A stretch of 64,000 nucleotides of DNA from Bradyrhizobium sp. CCBAU 51765 (GTDB lineage Bacteria > Pseudomonadota > Alphaproteobacteria > Rhizobiales > Xanthobacteraceae): positions 1,167,001 through 1,231,000 of the forward strand of contig NZ_CP030038.1 of the NCBI RefSeq assembly GCF_015291725.1, in the 5' to 3' direction. Both the position numbers and the translations under genes were made by a program. The notes under the pieces were generated by a model, which was not told the origin of the DNA, did not search any database, and was given only the letters and a program-made list of their open reading frames with translations. Positions 9,410-18,740 of the stretch are shown piece after piece; positions within the stretch are counted from its first letter, which is position 1; every line of letters starts with the position of its first letter.

Positions 9410-12217
9410 TCACAGCGTCTTCAAATACTCGATCAGGTCGTAGCGCTCTTGCTCCTTGAGCGGGCGGCCGATGGTGCCGTCCTTGCCGGGGCCTGGCGTG
9501 CCGTCGAACGAATGGCCGAGATTGCTGTTGCCGAACAGGTCAGTGCCATCAGACGCTCGCGTCGAGAAGCGCGTCTGCCCGGTCTTGCAGCTCTCGCCGT
9601 CAGTGACCGCGAAGCCGACCTGCTTCGGATCATAGTCGCGGTCGCCACCCATGCAGAACGATTTGGGGCGCTCGGCCGCAGGCCTCAGCATCCAATAGAG
9701 CGAGGGTACCGATCCGTTGTGCAGGTAAGGCGCGGTGGCCCAGACACCGTTGAGCGGGCGCGCGCGATACCAGGGTCCTGGCTCGTTCTTGTCGGTTGGC
9801 TGCGGACCGAGATTCGGGCAGTTCTTGCGCTTGCCCCACCAGGCGTCCTGAATCTTCGGGTCGATCTTCGCATCGTCCATCGCCTTGCGGCTGACGATGT
9901 CGACGAGCACCATGAGGCCAAGCGAGTACGGCATGTCGGTCGACGAAATATCCGGCAGATTGCAGTTCCACCAGGCGTTGAGATTCTGCGTGGGGTCGAG
10001 CTTGAGGAAGCCCGGCACCTGAACCGTTCGCGTCGCCAGCACGCCCGCCTGAGCGGGGTCGGTGCCCATGCCTTTGACGCCCTTCTGAACCTCGTTGAGG
10101 AACTTGTCGTTGCCGATGGTCTCCCAGCGTGGCGAGGACCAGATGCTCTGGGCCGGAAACTCGGCGTCGAACGCCTTGTCGTCGACCGGACCGAGATGGC
10201 ATTCGGCGCAGAGCTCCGCATAGAGCTTACGGCCGCGCTTGACGCGCTCGTCATCGATCTTCCAGGCAGCATCGCCAAAGATGTCCGACGGCCATTTCGG
10301 CGATGTCAGTCCGGACAGCTGCTTCTTCGGATAGGGCGGCGAGCCCTTCAGCAGATCCTCGATCCAGATCAGATTCTTGATGTCCATCGAGGAGCGAAAC
10401 AGCCTGTCCTTGGGGGTATTGTCGGACAGGTTGAGCAGCGCGGTCACGCCCAGCGCTTCGCCGGCATTGCGGATCAGCGGCTGTTCGATCGAAGCGTCAT
10501 ATTGCGCGTATTTGAGCCAGGGCACGGTCCAGATCGGCGGGAAGCTGACCGGCGCGTCCTGGGCATGCAGGTTCTTTTCGAAGCCGCTGAGGCCGCTGAT
10601 CGCCATGTCCTGGGCGAAGACCTGATTGCCGATGCGGTTGAGCGCGTCGAGACGACCATATCCCTCCTCGGTGTTCTCTTGCGGCTCTTCCCGCTTTGTC
10701 TTCGGGTTGAGCCTCGTCTTGCCGGCGATGGTTTTCGCGTAGGTCTTCTCCCAGTCGACCAGGAATGTGCTGATCGTGCGCAGCTTCTGCTTCAGTGCAT
10801 CGCGATCCTCAGCGCTGGCGGAGGTGCCAAGCACACGATCGGCGAAGCGCGTGAAGCGACCTGGCACGAGCAGTGTGTAGGCGATCGACAGACCGGTCGT
10901 GACCTCGAGCTTCCTCAGGTCGGTCATGGCCGGACCGCCGTCGAAGCGGATGGCGATGCCTTTGTATTGGATCTGGCCGGTGTGGCAGGCGGCGCAGGTC
11001 AGGCCGATCCGGTCCTCGCCGATCTGGCCGGTCGTGGGATCGGCGACACCGGTCATGCGCGCAAAGCCGACGGGCAGGCCGTCGACATTTTCAGCCTGGG
11101 CCCCCCAATTGACTGGCGGATCCCAAAGCCGCGCCGGCACCGGCTTGGTCTTGTCGTAGACGTTGGCGTAGCCGAACCGGCGTAGCGTGGCATCGTCGGT
11201 GTTGATCGTCTGCGGGCTCGGGATGAAGCCGAAGCGCTGCAGATGGTCGCTGTCATGCAGCATCCCGGGCTTTGCGAAGAAATGCAGCCGCGGCTGCTCG
11301 AGCGCCATGAACCAGCTATAGGGCACCGGGAAGGTCGCGGTGCCCTGGCTGGCGTGATGAAACCAGTGCCGGTCTTCCAGCGCCCAGTTCTGCTCGAGCC
11401 AGTATGCAGCCTTGGGCTCGACGAGCTTCGGCAATGGCGGCGCCACGAGGTCGCCGAGGATGCCGGGAAGCATCGGCTGGAATTGATCCGGAAAGCGCAG
11501 CGCCACGATGCCGAAGATGAAGAGCGCGGCGGCCAGTCCGCCGGCAGCGCGCAAGATCAGCGAGGGCGGGGTGACCGGCTGGACGACAACCCTCTGGGTG
11601 ATCCTGTCCGGGAATTTGCGCTCGTTGAACAATGTCCTCACCTCGGCCACGCTGAGATAGCGGTCGTCGCCCTGACCCTTGCCCATGATCCTGAGCAGGA
11701 TCGGCCATTCGAACTTCATCAGGATCCGGTAGTACCAGCGCGATTGATTGCCGGCGCGCTTGAGATTGTCGTTCATGAAGGTCTGGATTTGCGAGGCGTT
11801 GAGCCCGACCTCGCTGCCGCCATCGGGGTCGGCATAGGTGCTGCCGAAGCTGGCGAGCCGTGCGATCTCGTTCTCGTTGACGCGCCCGTCGACGCCAAGG
11901 ATGCGCGAGCCAGCCCCGAGCTTGTCGAGCGGGCCGCCGCGCAGCGTGTTGAGCTGCGCGCCCCAGAAGATGCTTTGCAGGATGTGACAGGCGCCGTTGG
12001 CGATCAGTGCAACGCCGCGGACCTGGATGCGGGCCGAGGTCTTCTTCAGCCCGGTCTCGCCGCTTGCATTGGCGATGGTCTGCGACAGCGTCCGGAGTGG
12101 GACGGTGCCGCCATCGACGAAACCTTCGCCGACGAGACCGCGCAGGAAGGGACAGGGATTGTTCGGCGAGACCTGGATCGAGGGGTCGAAGGGCGGCTTC
12201 GAAGCGGGGTCATGCAT
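9410..12217 (-). CDS. Membrane-anchored diheme cytochrome c protein with unusual N-terminal domain
   Basis: The protein has 935 residues. The C-terminal part (about 270-935) has two heme c motifs, CAACH at 408-412 and CAECH at 670-674, plus an APYLHNGSVPSLYWML segment typical of diheme peroxidase and RoxA-like proteins. One membrane helix spans about residues 219-241. There is no signal peptide, so the heme part should be periplasmic and the first ~215 residues cytoplasmic. That N-terminal region begins NNPCPFLRGLVGEGFV with Cys22 in a Pro-Cys-Pro, which recalls the proximal ligand of heme-thiolate (family 2) peroxidases, and ends LSVAEVRTLFNER. The ATG at 12217 has AGGA 8 nt upstream. Redox function is likely; the substrate is unknown. 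It is a single gene. Confidence 0.82.
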   Translation of the reverse strand: MHDPASKPPFDPSIQVSPNNPCPFLRGLVGEGFVDGGTVPLRTLSQTIANASGETGLKKTSARIQVRGVALIANGACHILQSIFWGAQLNTLRGGPLDKLGAGSRILGVDGRVNENEIARLASFGSTYADPDGGSEVGLNASQIQTFMNDNLKRAGNQSRWYYRILMKFEWPILLRIMGKGQGDDRYLSVAEVRTLFNERKFPDRITQRVVVQPVTPPSLILRAAGGLAAALFIFGIVALRFPDQFQPMLPGILGDLVAPPLPKLVEPKAAYWLEQNWALEDRHWFHHASQGTATFPVPYSWFMALEQPRLHFFAKPGMLHDSDHLQRFGFIPSPQTINTDDATLRRFGYANVYDKTKPVPARLWDPPVNWGAQAENVDGLPVGFARMTGVADPTTGQIGEDRIGLTCAACHTGQIQYKGIAIRFDGGPAMTDLRKLEVTTGLSIAYTLLVPGRFTRFADRVLGTSASAEDRDALKQKLRTISTFLVDWEKTYAKTIAGKTRLNPKTKREEPQENTEEGYGRLDALNRIGNQVFAQDMAISGLSGFEKNLHAQDAPVSFPPIWTVPWLKYAQYDASIEQPLIRNAGEALGVTALLNLSDNTPKDRLFRSSMDIKNLIWIEDLLKGSPPYPKKQLSGLTSPKWPSDIFGDAAWKIDDERVKRGRKLYAELCAECHLGPVDDKAFDAEFPAQSIWSSPRWETIGNDKFLNEVQKGVKGMGTDPAQAGVLATRTVQVPGFLKLDPTQNLNAWWNCNLPDISSTDMPYSLGLMVLVDIVSRKAMDDAKIDPKIQDAWWGKRKNCPNLGPQPTDKNEPGPWYRARPLNGVWATAPYLHNGSVPSLYWMLRPAAERPKSFCMGGDRDYDPKQVGFAVTDGESCKTGQTRFSTRASDGTDLFGNSNLGHSFDGTPGPGKDGTIGRPLKEQERYDLIEYLKTL

Positions 12218-12397
12218 GGCCCAAATCCTGACAACGGCGAATCGTGAAATGGCGCGCCGATCAAGCGCGGAAAGTCCTAACAAACCGACAGCAAACTATA
12301 CTACTTGGGCGTGTGGTGGAGTGTGGCCGAATTCACTGTCCTGTCAACATAGGCAGGTGTGATTTGGTCAAGAGCGTCCGCAGGGGGACTGCGCCCG

Positions 12398-14194
12398 TCA
12401 GGACTCGGCGGCGCGTTTGACGCCGCTCTGAACCAGGGTCAGCTTGCCGAGCGGCACGCCGGCCTTCAGCAGCCCCTCGCGATAATGGGCGATGTCCTCG
12501 GGCCGCTTCCAGTGGAAGTTGCGCAAGTGACGATCGACATTGAGGTTCGGATAGTTGCCCATGAGCACGATGGCGGCCTCGCTCGCCTCGTCGGTCCGGC
12601 CCAGTTGCGCCAGCGCCGCGGCGCGGATCGCCAGCGCCTGCATGTGGTTCGGATTGATGTAGAGCTGCTCGCGGGCCCAGGACAGGGTCGCGTCATATTG
12701 GCGCAACAGATAATGGCTGAACGCGTTCAGCGCGGCCCATTGGTAGCGTGGGTCGCTGTTGTCGCGTTGCGCGGCCATAGAGAACAGCTCGATCGCCTCG
12801 CGGTGCTCGCCGATGACGAAATGGCAGATGCCGAGCACGCCGCGTGCGCCATTGTCGTAGGGGTTGAGTGCGACCGCGCGCTTGGCGGCGTCCAGCGCCG
12901 CCTCGTAGTGCCCCTCCATCGCATGCGCCCAGGACAGGATCGAGAACGCAAAGGATGAGCGCGGATCGAGCCGGACACTGGTTTCGGCGAGGTTCATCGC
13001 CTCGGCCCACATCTCGCGCGTGCCCTTGACCCAGCCGAACTGGATGCTCTGAATCTGGATCGTGGCCAGATAGGCATGTGCGATCGACAGTTTGGGATCG
13101 AGCCGGATGGCTTCGCGGAACAGGTCGACGGCGACCGCCAGATCCTCCTTGGTCTGCCGGTAGTAGTGCGACAGCCCCTTGAGAAAGCGATCCCAGGCGC
13201 TCACGTCGGTCGAGAGCCGTGCCGGCGCCGAGGCCTCGGCACGGACGATCTCCGTCGCGATCGCAGCGGACAGGCTGGTCGTGATCTCGTCCTGCATCGC
13301 AAAGAGGTCGCCGATGTCGCGGTCGTAGCGCCCGGTCCAGAGCTGCTCGCCGGTCTCCGGCGCGATCAGCTCGGCGGTGACGCGGATCTTGGCGCCGGCG
13401 CGCCGCACCGAGCCCTGGATCAGATAGGTGGCGTCGATCTCGCGCGCGATCAGGCGGGTGCTCGTGTTCTTGCCCTTGAAGGCGAAGGTCGAGTTGCGGC
13501 TCAGCACCCGATAGAAGGATTGCAGCGACAGCGCATGGATCAAGTCCTCGGTGAGGCCGTCGGAGAAATATTCGTCCTGGGCGTCGCTGAGATTGGCGAA
13601 GGGCAGCACGCCGACGATCGCGGTGCGGTACTGCTGCGACAACGCCGAAGCCTCCCGGAGCTCGGGGGCAAGCGCCGGCGCGCCGTCGGGCGTCCAGGTC
13701 CAGACCTCGATCGCATCCTTGATGTTCTTGAAACGATGATTGCCGGCATCGATCAGCGGCACCGAGAGATGCTTGCTCGCCTCCCGGTAGGCCTTGGCCG
13801 AGATCGCGAAGCCGCCGGGGCTCGCCACCGATTCCAGGCGGACGGCGATGTTGACATCGTCACCGAAGACCTCGTCCTCGTCGGCGATGACGTCGCCCAT
13901 GTGAATGCCGATCCGGAACTGCATGGCGCGGTCGGCCGGCAGGTGGCGGTTGCGCTCCGCCATCAGCGTCTGCATCGCGATCGCGGCCTCGGTGGCGCCG
14001 ACGATCGACGGGAATTCGAGCAGGAAGCCGTCGCCGGTGTTCTTCACGACGCGGCCGCCGTGATTGAGGATGATGGGGTGGATCGCCGCGCGATGGGCCT
14101 TGAAGGCGGCATGGGTGCCGGCCTCGTCGCTGCCCATCATGCGCGAATAGCCGGCGACATCGGCGCAGACGATGGCGGCCAGACGTCTTTCCAT
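12398..14194 (-). CDS. Class III adenylate/guanylate cyclase with TPR repeats
   Basis: The protein has 598 residues. The N-terminal cyclase domain (1-165) shows the two metal-binding aspartates in IVCADVAGYSRMM (Asp12) and NTGDGFLLEF (Asp55), then GIHMGDVIADEDEVFGDDVN. A middle region (about 185-320, AIVGVLPFANLSDAQDEYFS) is the TolB/FlgO-like segment seen in this subfamily. TPR-type helical repeats fill 340-560. No membrane helix is seen, so it is a soluble enzyme that probably makes cAMP under control of protein partners bound to the TPR part. Such multi-cyclase sets are normal in Bradyrhizobium. The ATG at 14194 is preceded by GGAG and places the catalytic domain at the N-terminus; longer frames upstream lack support. 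Confidence 0.9.
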   Translation of the reverse strand: MERRLAAIVCADVAGYSRMMGSDEAGTHAAFKAHRAAIHPIILNHGGRVVKNTGDGFLLEFPSIVGATEAAIAMQTLMAERNRHLPADRAMQFRIGIHMGDVIADEDEVFGDDVNIAVRLESVASPGGFAISAKAYREASKHLSVPLIDAGNHRFKNIKDAIEVWTWTPDGAPALAPELREASALSQQYRTAIVGVLPFANLSDAQDEYFSDGLTEDLIHALSLQSFYRVLSRNSTFAFKGKNTSTRLIAREIDATYLIQGSVRRAGAKIRVTAELIAPETGEQLWTGRYDRDIGDLFAMQDEITTSLSAAIATEIVRAEASAPARLSTDVSAWDRFLKGLSHYYRQTKEDLAVAVDLFREAIRLDPKLSIAHAYLATIQIQSIQFGWVKGTREMWAEAMNLAETSVRLDPRSSFAFSILSWAHAMEGHYEAALDAAKRAVALNPYDNGARGVLGICHFVIGEHREAIELFSMAAQRDNSDPRYQWAALNAFSHYLLRQYDATLSWAREQLYINPNHMQALAIRAAALAQLGRTDEASEAAIVLMGNYPNLNVDRHLRNFHWKRPEDIAHYREGLLKAGVPLGKLTLVQSGVKRAAES

Positions 14195-14415
14195 ATCCGC
14201 GAAGCTCCAAGGGAGAGGGGACCGGCCACGGCGTGGCAGTCGCCTCGAGTCCCGCATTTCGAGAACCCTCCCTTTATAAAGCAGATGAGGCCGAGCGGAA
14301 GCCCGATCCGCATTGCAAATTCGAGGCAAATCCTAAGCGATTCCGGCGGTGGACGGGGACGGGCGAACCGACTAAGCGGAATCGACACGTCCGGACGGGC
14401 GGCGGGGGACCTTGC

Positions 14416-15048
14416 ATGCTGGGCATTCACGAGATCGGGCTTTTCATCCTGTCGGGCGTGCTGCTCAACATCACGCCGGGGCCGGATTCGGTCTATGTGA
14501 TCGGCCGCAGCATGCAAATGGGCTGGCGGGGCGGCGCCGCCGCCGCCTTGGGCATCAGTTGCGGCTGTTTTGTCCATGTCGCGGGCGCGGCGATCGGGCT
14601 TTCGGCGCTGCTGATGGCCTCGTCGACCGCCTTCTCGATCCTGAAGCTGGTCGGCGCGGCCTATCTCGTCGTGACCGGGCTCCAGATGCTGTTGTCGCGC
14701 CCGGTGCCGGCGTTGGCGATCGACGAGCCGGTGCGGAGCTCATTGCGGCGGGTCTTCCTCCAGGGCGTCTTCACCAACGCGCTCAATCCCAAGGTCGCGC
14801 TGTTCTTCCTGGCCTTCCTGCCGCAATTCGTCGCAGCCGACGCGCCGCACAAGCCGCTCGCCTTCCTGACGCTCGGCCTCATCTTCATCTCGACGGGGAC
14901 GCTGTGGTGCCTCGTGCTGGCCGCGTTCGCTGCCAAGGCCGCGCACCGGCTGCGGCAGTCCGAGGGCGCCGTCGCCTGGGTCAATCGCGCGCTTGGCGGC
15001 CTCTTCATCTATCTCGGCATCCGCGTCGCCATGCTGGAGACGCGGTAG
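14416..15048 (+). CDS. LysE/RhtB family amino-acid exporter
   Basis: The protein has 210 residues with about six hydrophobic helices. It begins MLGIHEIGLFILSGVLLNIT followed by PGPDSVYVIGRS, the signature N-terminus of LysE/RhtB translocators. FLQGVFTNALNPKVALFFLAFLPQF is the second conserved block of the family. It should export an amino acid or homoserine-lactone-like compound across the inner membrane by proton antiport; the substrate cannot be assigned. The ATG at 14416 has a GGGGGA-type ribosome site. It is divergent from the cyclase gene, with 221 bp between them. Confidence 0.9.
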   Translation: MLGIHEIGLFILSGVLLNITPGPDSVYVIGRSMQMGWRGGAAAALGISCGCFVHVAGAAIGLSALLMASSTAFSILKLVGAAYLVVTGLQMLLSRPVPALAIDEPVRSSLRRVFLQGVFTNALNPKVALFFLAFLPQFVAADAPHKPLAFLTLGLIFISTGTLWCLVLAAFAAKAAHRLRQSEGAVAWVNRALGGLFIYLGIRVAMLETR

Positions 15049-15074
15049 CTCCTTCCAACGGATGAGATGCGGCT

Positions 15075-15214
15075 GCGTAGGGTGGGCCTTGCGGCCGCGC
15101 GAAGCGCAGTCGCAAGGCGTAACCCACCATGCCTGTTCGAATGCGAACGAAGATGGTGGGTTACGCCCCGCGGCTTGCGCTGCGCGCAATCCGCGATGCT
15201 AACCACCCTACAGT
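15075..15214. repeat. Extragenic inverted repeat (GGTGGGTTACGC type)
   Basis: GCGTAACCCACCAT and ATGGTGGGTTACGC form the inner stem around a short loop near 15130-15150. Outer arms with GTAGGGTGG and CCACCCTAC extend it to about 140 bp. It lies between convergent genes. Confidence 0.75.
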
Positions 15215-15220
15215 CTTCTC

Positions 15221-15973
15221 TCAGCCGAATTCCTTCACCAGCGCGCTTCCCGCGAGATAGAGGCCGAGCAGGATCATCGCGATCAGGAACCAGCGGCGAA
15301 ACGCTTCCGCCGGCATCCGCGCCCGCACCGACTGGCCGATGAACATGCCGGCAAAGGCCATGGCGAGGCCCACGGCGCCCGGCACGACATTCGCGGGCGT
15401 CAGCAATCCGACGGCGGTCAGGTTGAACGCGAGCGCCAGCGTCGCCGTCGTGAAGAACACGCCGAGCGCCTGTACCAGCTCGTCCTTTTCCATGCCGATC
15501 GCCTGCATGAACGGCATCGAGGGGATCACCTGCACGCCGGTCGAGGCCGAGATCGCGCCGGTGACGACCCCGACCACGCCGCCGACCCACTTCTCGTTCC
15601 CGCGTGACACGCGGAACTGGAATTTGTTCAGGCCGATCACGGCGTAGATGACGAGGAGCACGCCGAGCACGATCGTGCCGTAGCGCGCATGCGGCCCGGT
15701 CAGCGCGCCGGCATTCAGCCAGCAACCGACCACGGTGCCGATCATCAGCGGCCACAGCCGCCTCAGGATGTCGCGCAGATAGGGGCCGACGAAGGTCTGC
15801 CAGATGTTGGTGATGATGGCGGGCACGATGACGATGGCGATGGCCCGGCTCGGGGCCATGCTCACCGCCAGCAGGCCCATGGACACCGTCGGCAGGCCGA
15901 GCCCGACCACGCCCTTGACGAATCCGGCGAGCAGGAAGACGGCGGCGATCACGATGAGAAACGGGTCGATCAT
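15221..15973 (-). CDS. TauE/SafE (TSUP) family membrane transporter
   Basis: The protein has 250 residues, starts MIDPFLIVIAAVFLLAGFVK and contains about eight hydrophobic segments. The repeat motifs GFVKGVVGLGLPTVSMGLL and VTGAISASTGVQVIPSMPF mark the two halves of the TSUP fold. Members export sulfite, sulfoacetate or related organosulfur anions; the substrate here is open. The ATG at 15973 was chosen because the membrane domain begins there; the long upstream extension of the frame is only an overlap with the divergent regulator. It is divergent from a LysR gene with an 87-bp shared promoter region, which suggests that this LysR controls it. Confidence 0.9.
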   Translation of the reverse strand: MIDPFLIVIAAVFLLAGFVKGVVGLGLPTVSMGLLAVSMAPSRAIAIVIVPAIITNIWQTFVGPYLRDILRRLWPLMIGTVVGCWLNAGALTGPHARYGTIVLGVLLVIYAVIGLNKFQFRVSRGNEKWVGGVVGVVTGAISASTGVQVIPSMPFMQAIGMEKDELVQALGVFFTTATLALAFNLTAVGLLTPANVVPGAVGLAMAFAGMFIGQSVRARMPAEAFRRWFLIAMILLGLYLAGSALVKEFG

Positions 15974-16060
15974 GTCGGCACATTGACCGAAGCTGCGATC
16001 CGGCACAATCTGGAGGTTACGGAGAAAGCCTTCGTCTGGAGCGAAGGCTGGAGACACGGC

Positions 16061-16951
16061 ATGCGCTTCGATCTCGTCGACCTCCAGCTCTTCATCGCGG
16101 TCGCCGACCAGCGCAGCATCACGGGCGGTGCCGAGCGCTCGCACCTGGCCCTGGCCTCCGCCTCCGCGCGCATCAAGGGACTCGAGGATGCGCTCGGCGT
16201 CGCGCTGCTCAAGCGCGGGCGCCGCGGCATCGAGCTGACCGCGGCCGGCGAGAGCCTGCTCGATCATGCAAGGCTGGTCATCCACCAGATCGACGCCATG
16301 CGCGGCGATCTTGCCGGCTTTGCCAGTGGCTTGCGCGCCAGCGTGCACTTGCTCGCCAACACCTCGGGGCTCTCGGAGCATCTGCCGAAGGCGCTTGCCG
16401 GCTTCCTGCGCGCGCATCGCGACGTCGCCGTCGACATCGAGGAGCGCGAGAGCACCGACATCGCGGCGGCGATCACGATGGGCGCCGCCGATCTCGGTTT
16501 CGCCGCCGAGCACGCGCTGCCCGACCATATCGAGCGCTTCATCTTCAGCGAGGACCGCCTGACACTGGTGACCTCGCGCCGTGGCCCGTTCGCCGGCCGG
16601 CGCCAGATCGACTTTCAGGAGGCCGGGGCCTGCGACTTCGTCGGCCTGACCAGCGCCACCGCGCTGCAGGTGCACATCTCCAAGCACGCCGCGCGGCTCG
16701 GCCTGCGCCCGCATTTCCGCGCGCGCCTGCGTGATTTCGACGCGATCTGCCAGATGGTCGCCGCCGATGTCGGCGTCGCGCTCGTGCCCGAAGCTGCCGC
16801 GCGGCGCTGCGCCAGGACCATGCCGCTCGCCATGGTCCGCCTGCGCGATGCTTGGGCCAACCGGCGGCTCGTGATCTGCGCACGCAGCTTCAAGGCGTTG
16901 CCGCGGCCGGCCAAGATGCTGGTCGAGCATCTAAGGGCAGAGGCGGTGTGA
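16061..16951 (+). CDS. LysR-family transcriptional regulator
   Basis: The protein has 296 residues. The N-terminal winged helix (1-60) reads MRFDLVDLQLFIAVADQRSI then LALASASARIKGLEDALGVALL, the typical LysR DNA-binding domain. A type 2 periplasmic-binding fold follows for effector sensing (90-290). GGAG precedes the ATG at 16061. It is divergent from the TauE/SafE transporter, with 87 bp between start codons, and is the likely regulator of that gene in response to the transported compound or a relative. Confidence 0.93.
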   Translation: MRFDLVDLQLFIAVADQRSITGGAERSHLALASASARIKGLEDALGVALLKRGRRGIELTAAGESLLDHARLVIHQIDAMRGDLAGFASGLRASVHLLANTSGLSEHLPKALAGFLRAHRDVAVDIEERESTDIAAAITMGAADLGFAAEHALPDHIERFIFSEDRLTLVTSRRGPFAGRRQIDFQEAGACDFVGLTSATALQVHISKHAARLGLRPHFRARLRDFDAICQMVAADVGVALVPEAAARRCARTMPLAMVRLRDAWANRRLVICARSFKALPRPAKMLVEHLRAEAV

Positions 16952-17092
16952 GGCTCACTCTGGTCTAGAGGCTCCTGAGCGATGGTGGCAAAGGTGCAGG
17001 CGTATGAACTTTTCAAAGAGACGATGCCGGGCGGAGTACCCCACCGGGAGACTGTCCGCACACCAGAGGGCAAATTCTGCTTTTCGATGTTC

Positions 17093-17698
17093 CTAGCTTC
17101 GTCGTTCGAAGGTCATGATCATTTCCCAACCGATCTGGCGCATCATTGCAGATTCAATCTCGGGGAGATTGGGAGAAAGCCTCTTATCCTCCTTCAATTC
17201 TACATATCGGGGATCGTCTAAATCACCGAAGTGGCCTCCGCCCTCTTTGTTGCGAAGTGCGAAGACAAGCCCTCTTCTTGAGAGTCCAAACTTGGTTCCG
17301 CGAGAAATTTTCTCCTTTTCCCACCAAGTGGGAAATTGCACATATTCGTGCGTCCAGACGTTGTTGCGACTGGTCTGAGGGCCCTCGTCCAACATTGGAT
17401 GACACTTGATCCCATCCTGGGTCATTTCCGCTTTCACAAGCGGACTCCAAGCCAGCTCACCATCGCCACGGACTCGCCCAGACGACAGAAACCGAAACGA
17501 TCCTCTGATCCCAAGTTGCGTCAGTATGGAGTGATAGTTCTTCCCGTGATCATGAACGAGCGTATGAACTGTGGTGGCGATTCTCATCGCTTCCCACTTT
17601 TCACCGGCGTCGTATGCCCTGCACGAAGCTTGAAGGGCTTTGTATTGTGCCTCAAAAGCCTTCTGAACTTCCTCCAACGTTCTTTTCGATATGGTCAT
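17093..17698 (-). CDS. Hypothetical protein in low-GC patch
   Basis: The protein has 201 residues and starts MTISKRTLEEVQKAFEAQYK. It appears soluble, without a signal peptide or membrane helix. The first 70 residues look helical (MRIATTVHTLVHDHGKNYHS), followed by a region with several Trp and Tyr (WTHEYVQFPTWWEKEKIS). I do not recognise the family. The base composition is near half GC, clearly lower than the neighbours, which suggests recent acquisition. The ATG at 17698 is preferred over a TTG at 17716; neither has a strong ribosome site. There is no mobile-element gene next to it. Confidence 0.6.
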   Translation of the reverse strand: MTISKRTLEEVQKAFEAQYKALQASCRAYDAGEKWEAMRIATTVHTLVHDHGKNYHSILTQLGIRGSFRFLSSGRVRGDGELAWSPLVKAEMTQDGIKCHPMLDEGPQTSRNNVWTHEYVQFPTWWEKEKISRGTKFGLSRRGLVFALRNKEGGGHFGDLDDPRYVELKEDKRLSPNLPEIESAMMRQIGWEMIMTFERRS

Positions 17699-17765
17699 CA
17701 AAACCGATCCGAACAAGAAATCATCGAACTCTAGCCACTTAACTCATCTGACATGCGCTGGCCTA

Positions 17766-17894
17766 TCACCCGGCAATGATGTCGTTGGGCCCGCCAGTGG
17801 GGAACGGCACGATCGGCTTGGGCGGGAAATTCTGTGCGGAGGCCAATGACGGCAGCAGCAGGAGCAATCCGAGGAGCCTGCGTGAGATGGTCAT
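17766..17894 (-). pseudogene. Truncated Bug/TctC-type tricarboxylate-binding protein
   Basis: A 42-codon frame starts MTISRRLLGLLLLLPSLASA, a complete signal peptide, and continues QNFPPKPIVPFPTGGPNDII before a stop. The mature part matches the invariant N-terminus of Bug-family periplasmic receptors (usually Y-P-x-K-P-I-x-x-V-V-P-F-x-x-G-G), but those proteins have about 300 residues. A residue or two is missing before VPF and nothing of the rest follows. It lies 21 bp downstream of hisN on the same strand, so it may still be transcribed. Confidence 0.7.
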
Positions 17895-17915
17895 GCAAGC
17901 CCTCCGCTCTCGTTG

Positions 17916-18698
17916 TTATTGGTTCAAGAGCCTCAAGGCCTCTTCGTGAACCCGCGCGTCGCCGGCCGCGATGATGCGGCCGCCGCCCTGGGCCGGCTTG
18001 CCTTCCCAGGTGGTGACGACGCCGCCGGCGCCGGTCACGATCGGGATCAGCGCGGCGATGTCGTAGGGCTTCAGCTCGGTCTCGACTACGAGATCGACAT
18101 GACCTGCGGCGAGCATGCAGTAGGAATAGCAGTCGCCGCCATAGCGCGACAGCCGCGCGCCCTGCTCGATGCGGCCGAAGATGGCGCGGTCGCTCTCGTT
18201 CATCAGCAGGGGACTGGTGGTGTAGGTCGTGGCTTCCGACAGCGAAGCGCAGCGGCGGACCTGGAGCCGGCGCTCGCCGGAGGGCCCTTTATAGTTGGCC
18301 GAGCCGTTGTCGCCGGAGAAGCGCTCGCCGATGAAGGGCTGGTGCATCATGCCGTAGACCGGCGCGCCCTTGTGCAGCAGCGCGATCAGCGTACCCCAGA
18401 TCGGAAAGCCGCCGATGAAGGATTTGGTGCCGTCGATGGGGTCGAGCACCCAGACATAGTCGGCATTGTCCTGCTCATTGCCGAATTCCTCGCCGACGAT
18501 GCCGTGCTGAGGGAAATTGGCCCTGATCAGCCGCCGCATCACCGCCTCCGCGGCGCGGTCGGCCTCCGTCACGGGGTCGAAATCCTTGGTCTTGCTCTTG
18601 TCGTCGATCGACAGCGAGGTGCGGAAGAACGGCAGGATGGTTTCGCCGGAGGCGGTGGCGAGCCGTCCGATGAAGGCGGAGAAGTCGATCACCGTCAC
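17916..18698 (-). CDS. hisN: Histidinol-phosphatase, inositol-monophosphatase family
   Basis: The protein has 260 residues. The metal-binding motifs are clear: GEEFG (Glu70-Glu71), WVLDPIDGTKSFIGGFP (Asp86, Asp89) and KPYDIAALIPIV near residue 213. The KSFIGGFP and KPYDIAA forms are typical of HisN, the SuhB-like enzyme that makes histidinol from histidinol phosphate in Actinobacteria and Rhizobiales. It needs Mg2+ and acts in the cytoplasm. A GTG start at 18698 has GAGG six bases upstream. A broader specificity as an inositol phosphatase is possible. Confidence 0.87.
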   Translation of the reverse strand: MTVIDFSAFIGRLATASGETILPFFRTSLSIDDKSKTKDFDPVTEADRAAEAVMRRLIRANFPQHGIVGEEFGNEQDNADYVWVLDPIDGTKSFIGGFPIWGTLIALLHKGAPVYGMMHQPFIGERFSGDNGSANYKGPSGERRLQVRRCASLSEATTYTTSPLLMNESDRAIFGRIEQGARLSRYGGDCYSYCMLAAGHVDLVVETELKPYDIAALIPIVTGAGGVVTTWEGKPAQGGGRIIAAGDARVHEEALRLLNQ

Positions 18699-18740
18699 GG
18701 GAATCCTCGAAGCGAAGGTTGGATGAAACTGGCCTCCTGC

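Noticed and set aside
15221..16930. 569-residue reading of the TauE/SafE gene
   Set aside because: The N-terminal 319 residues of this frame overlap the LysR gene in antisense and lack membrane or domain features; the real start is the ATG at 15973.
16982..17221. 79-codon frame on the plus strand starting MVAKVQAYELFKETMPGGVP
   Set aside because: It overlaps the end of the low-GC gene in antisense, has no ribosome site and no recognisable fold. A decayed gene remnant cannot be excluded.
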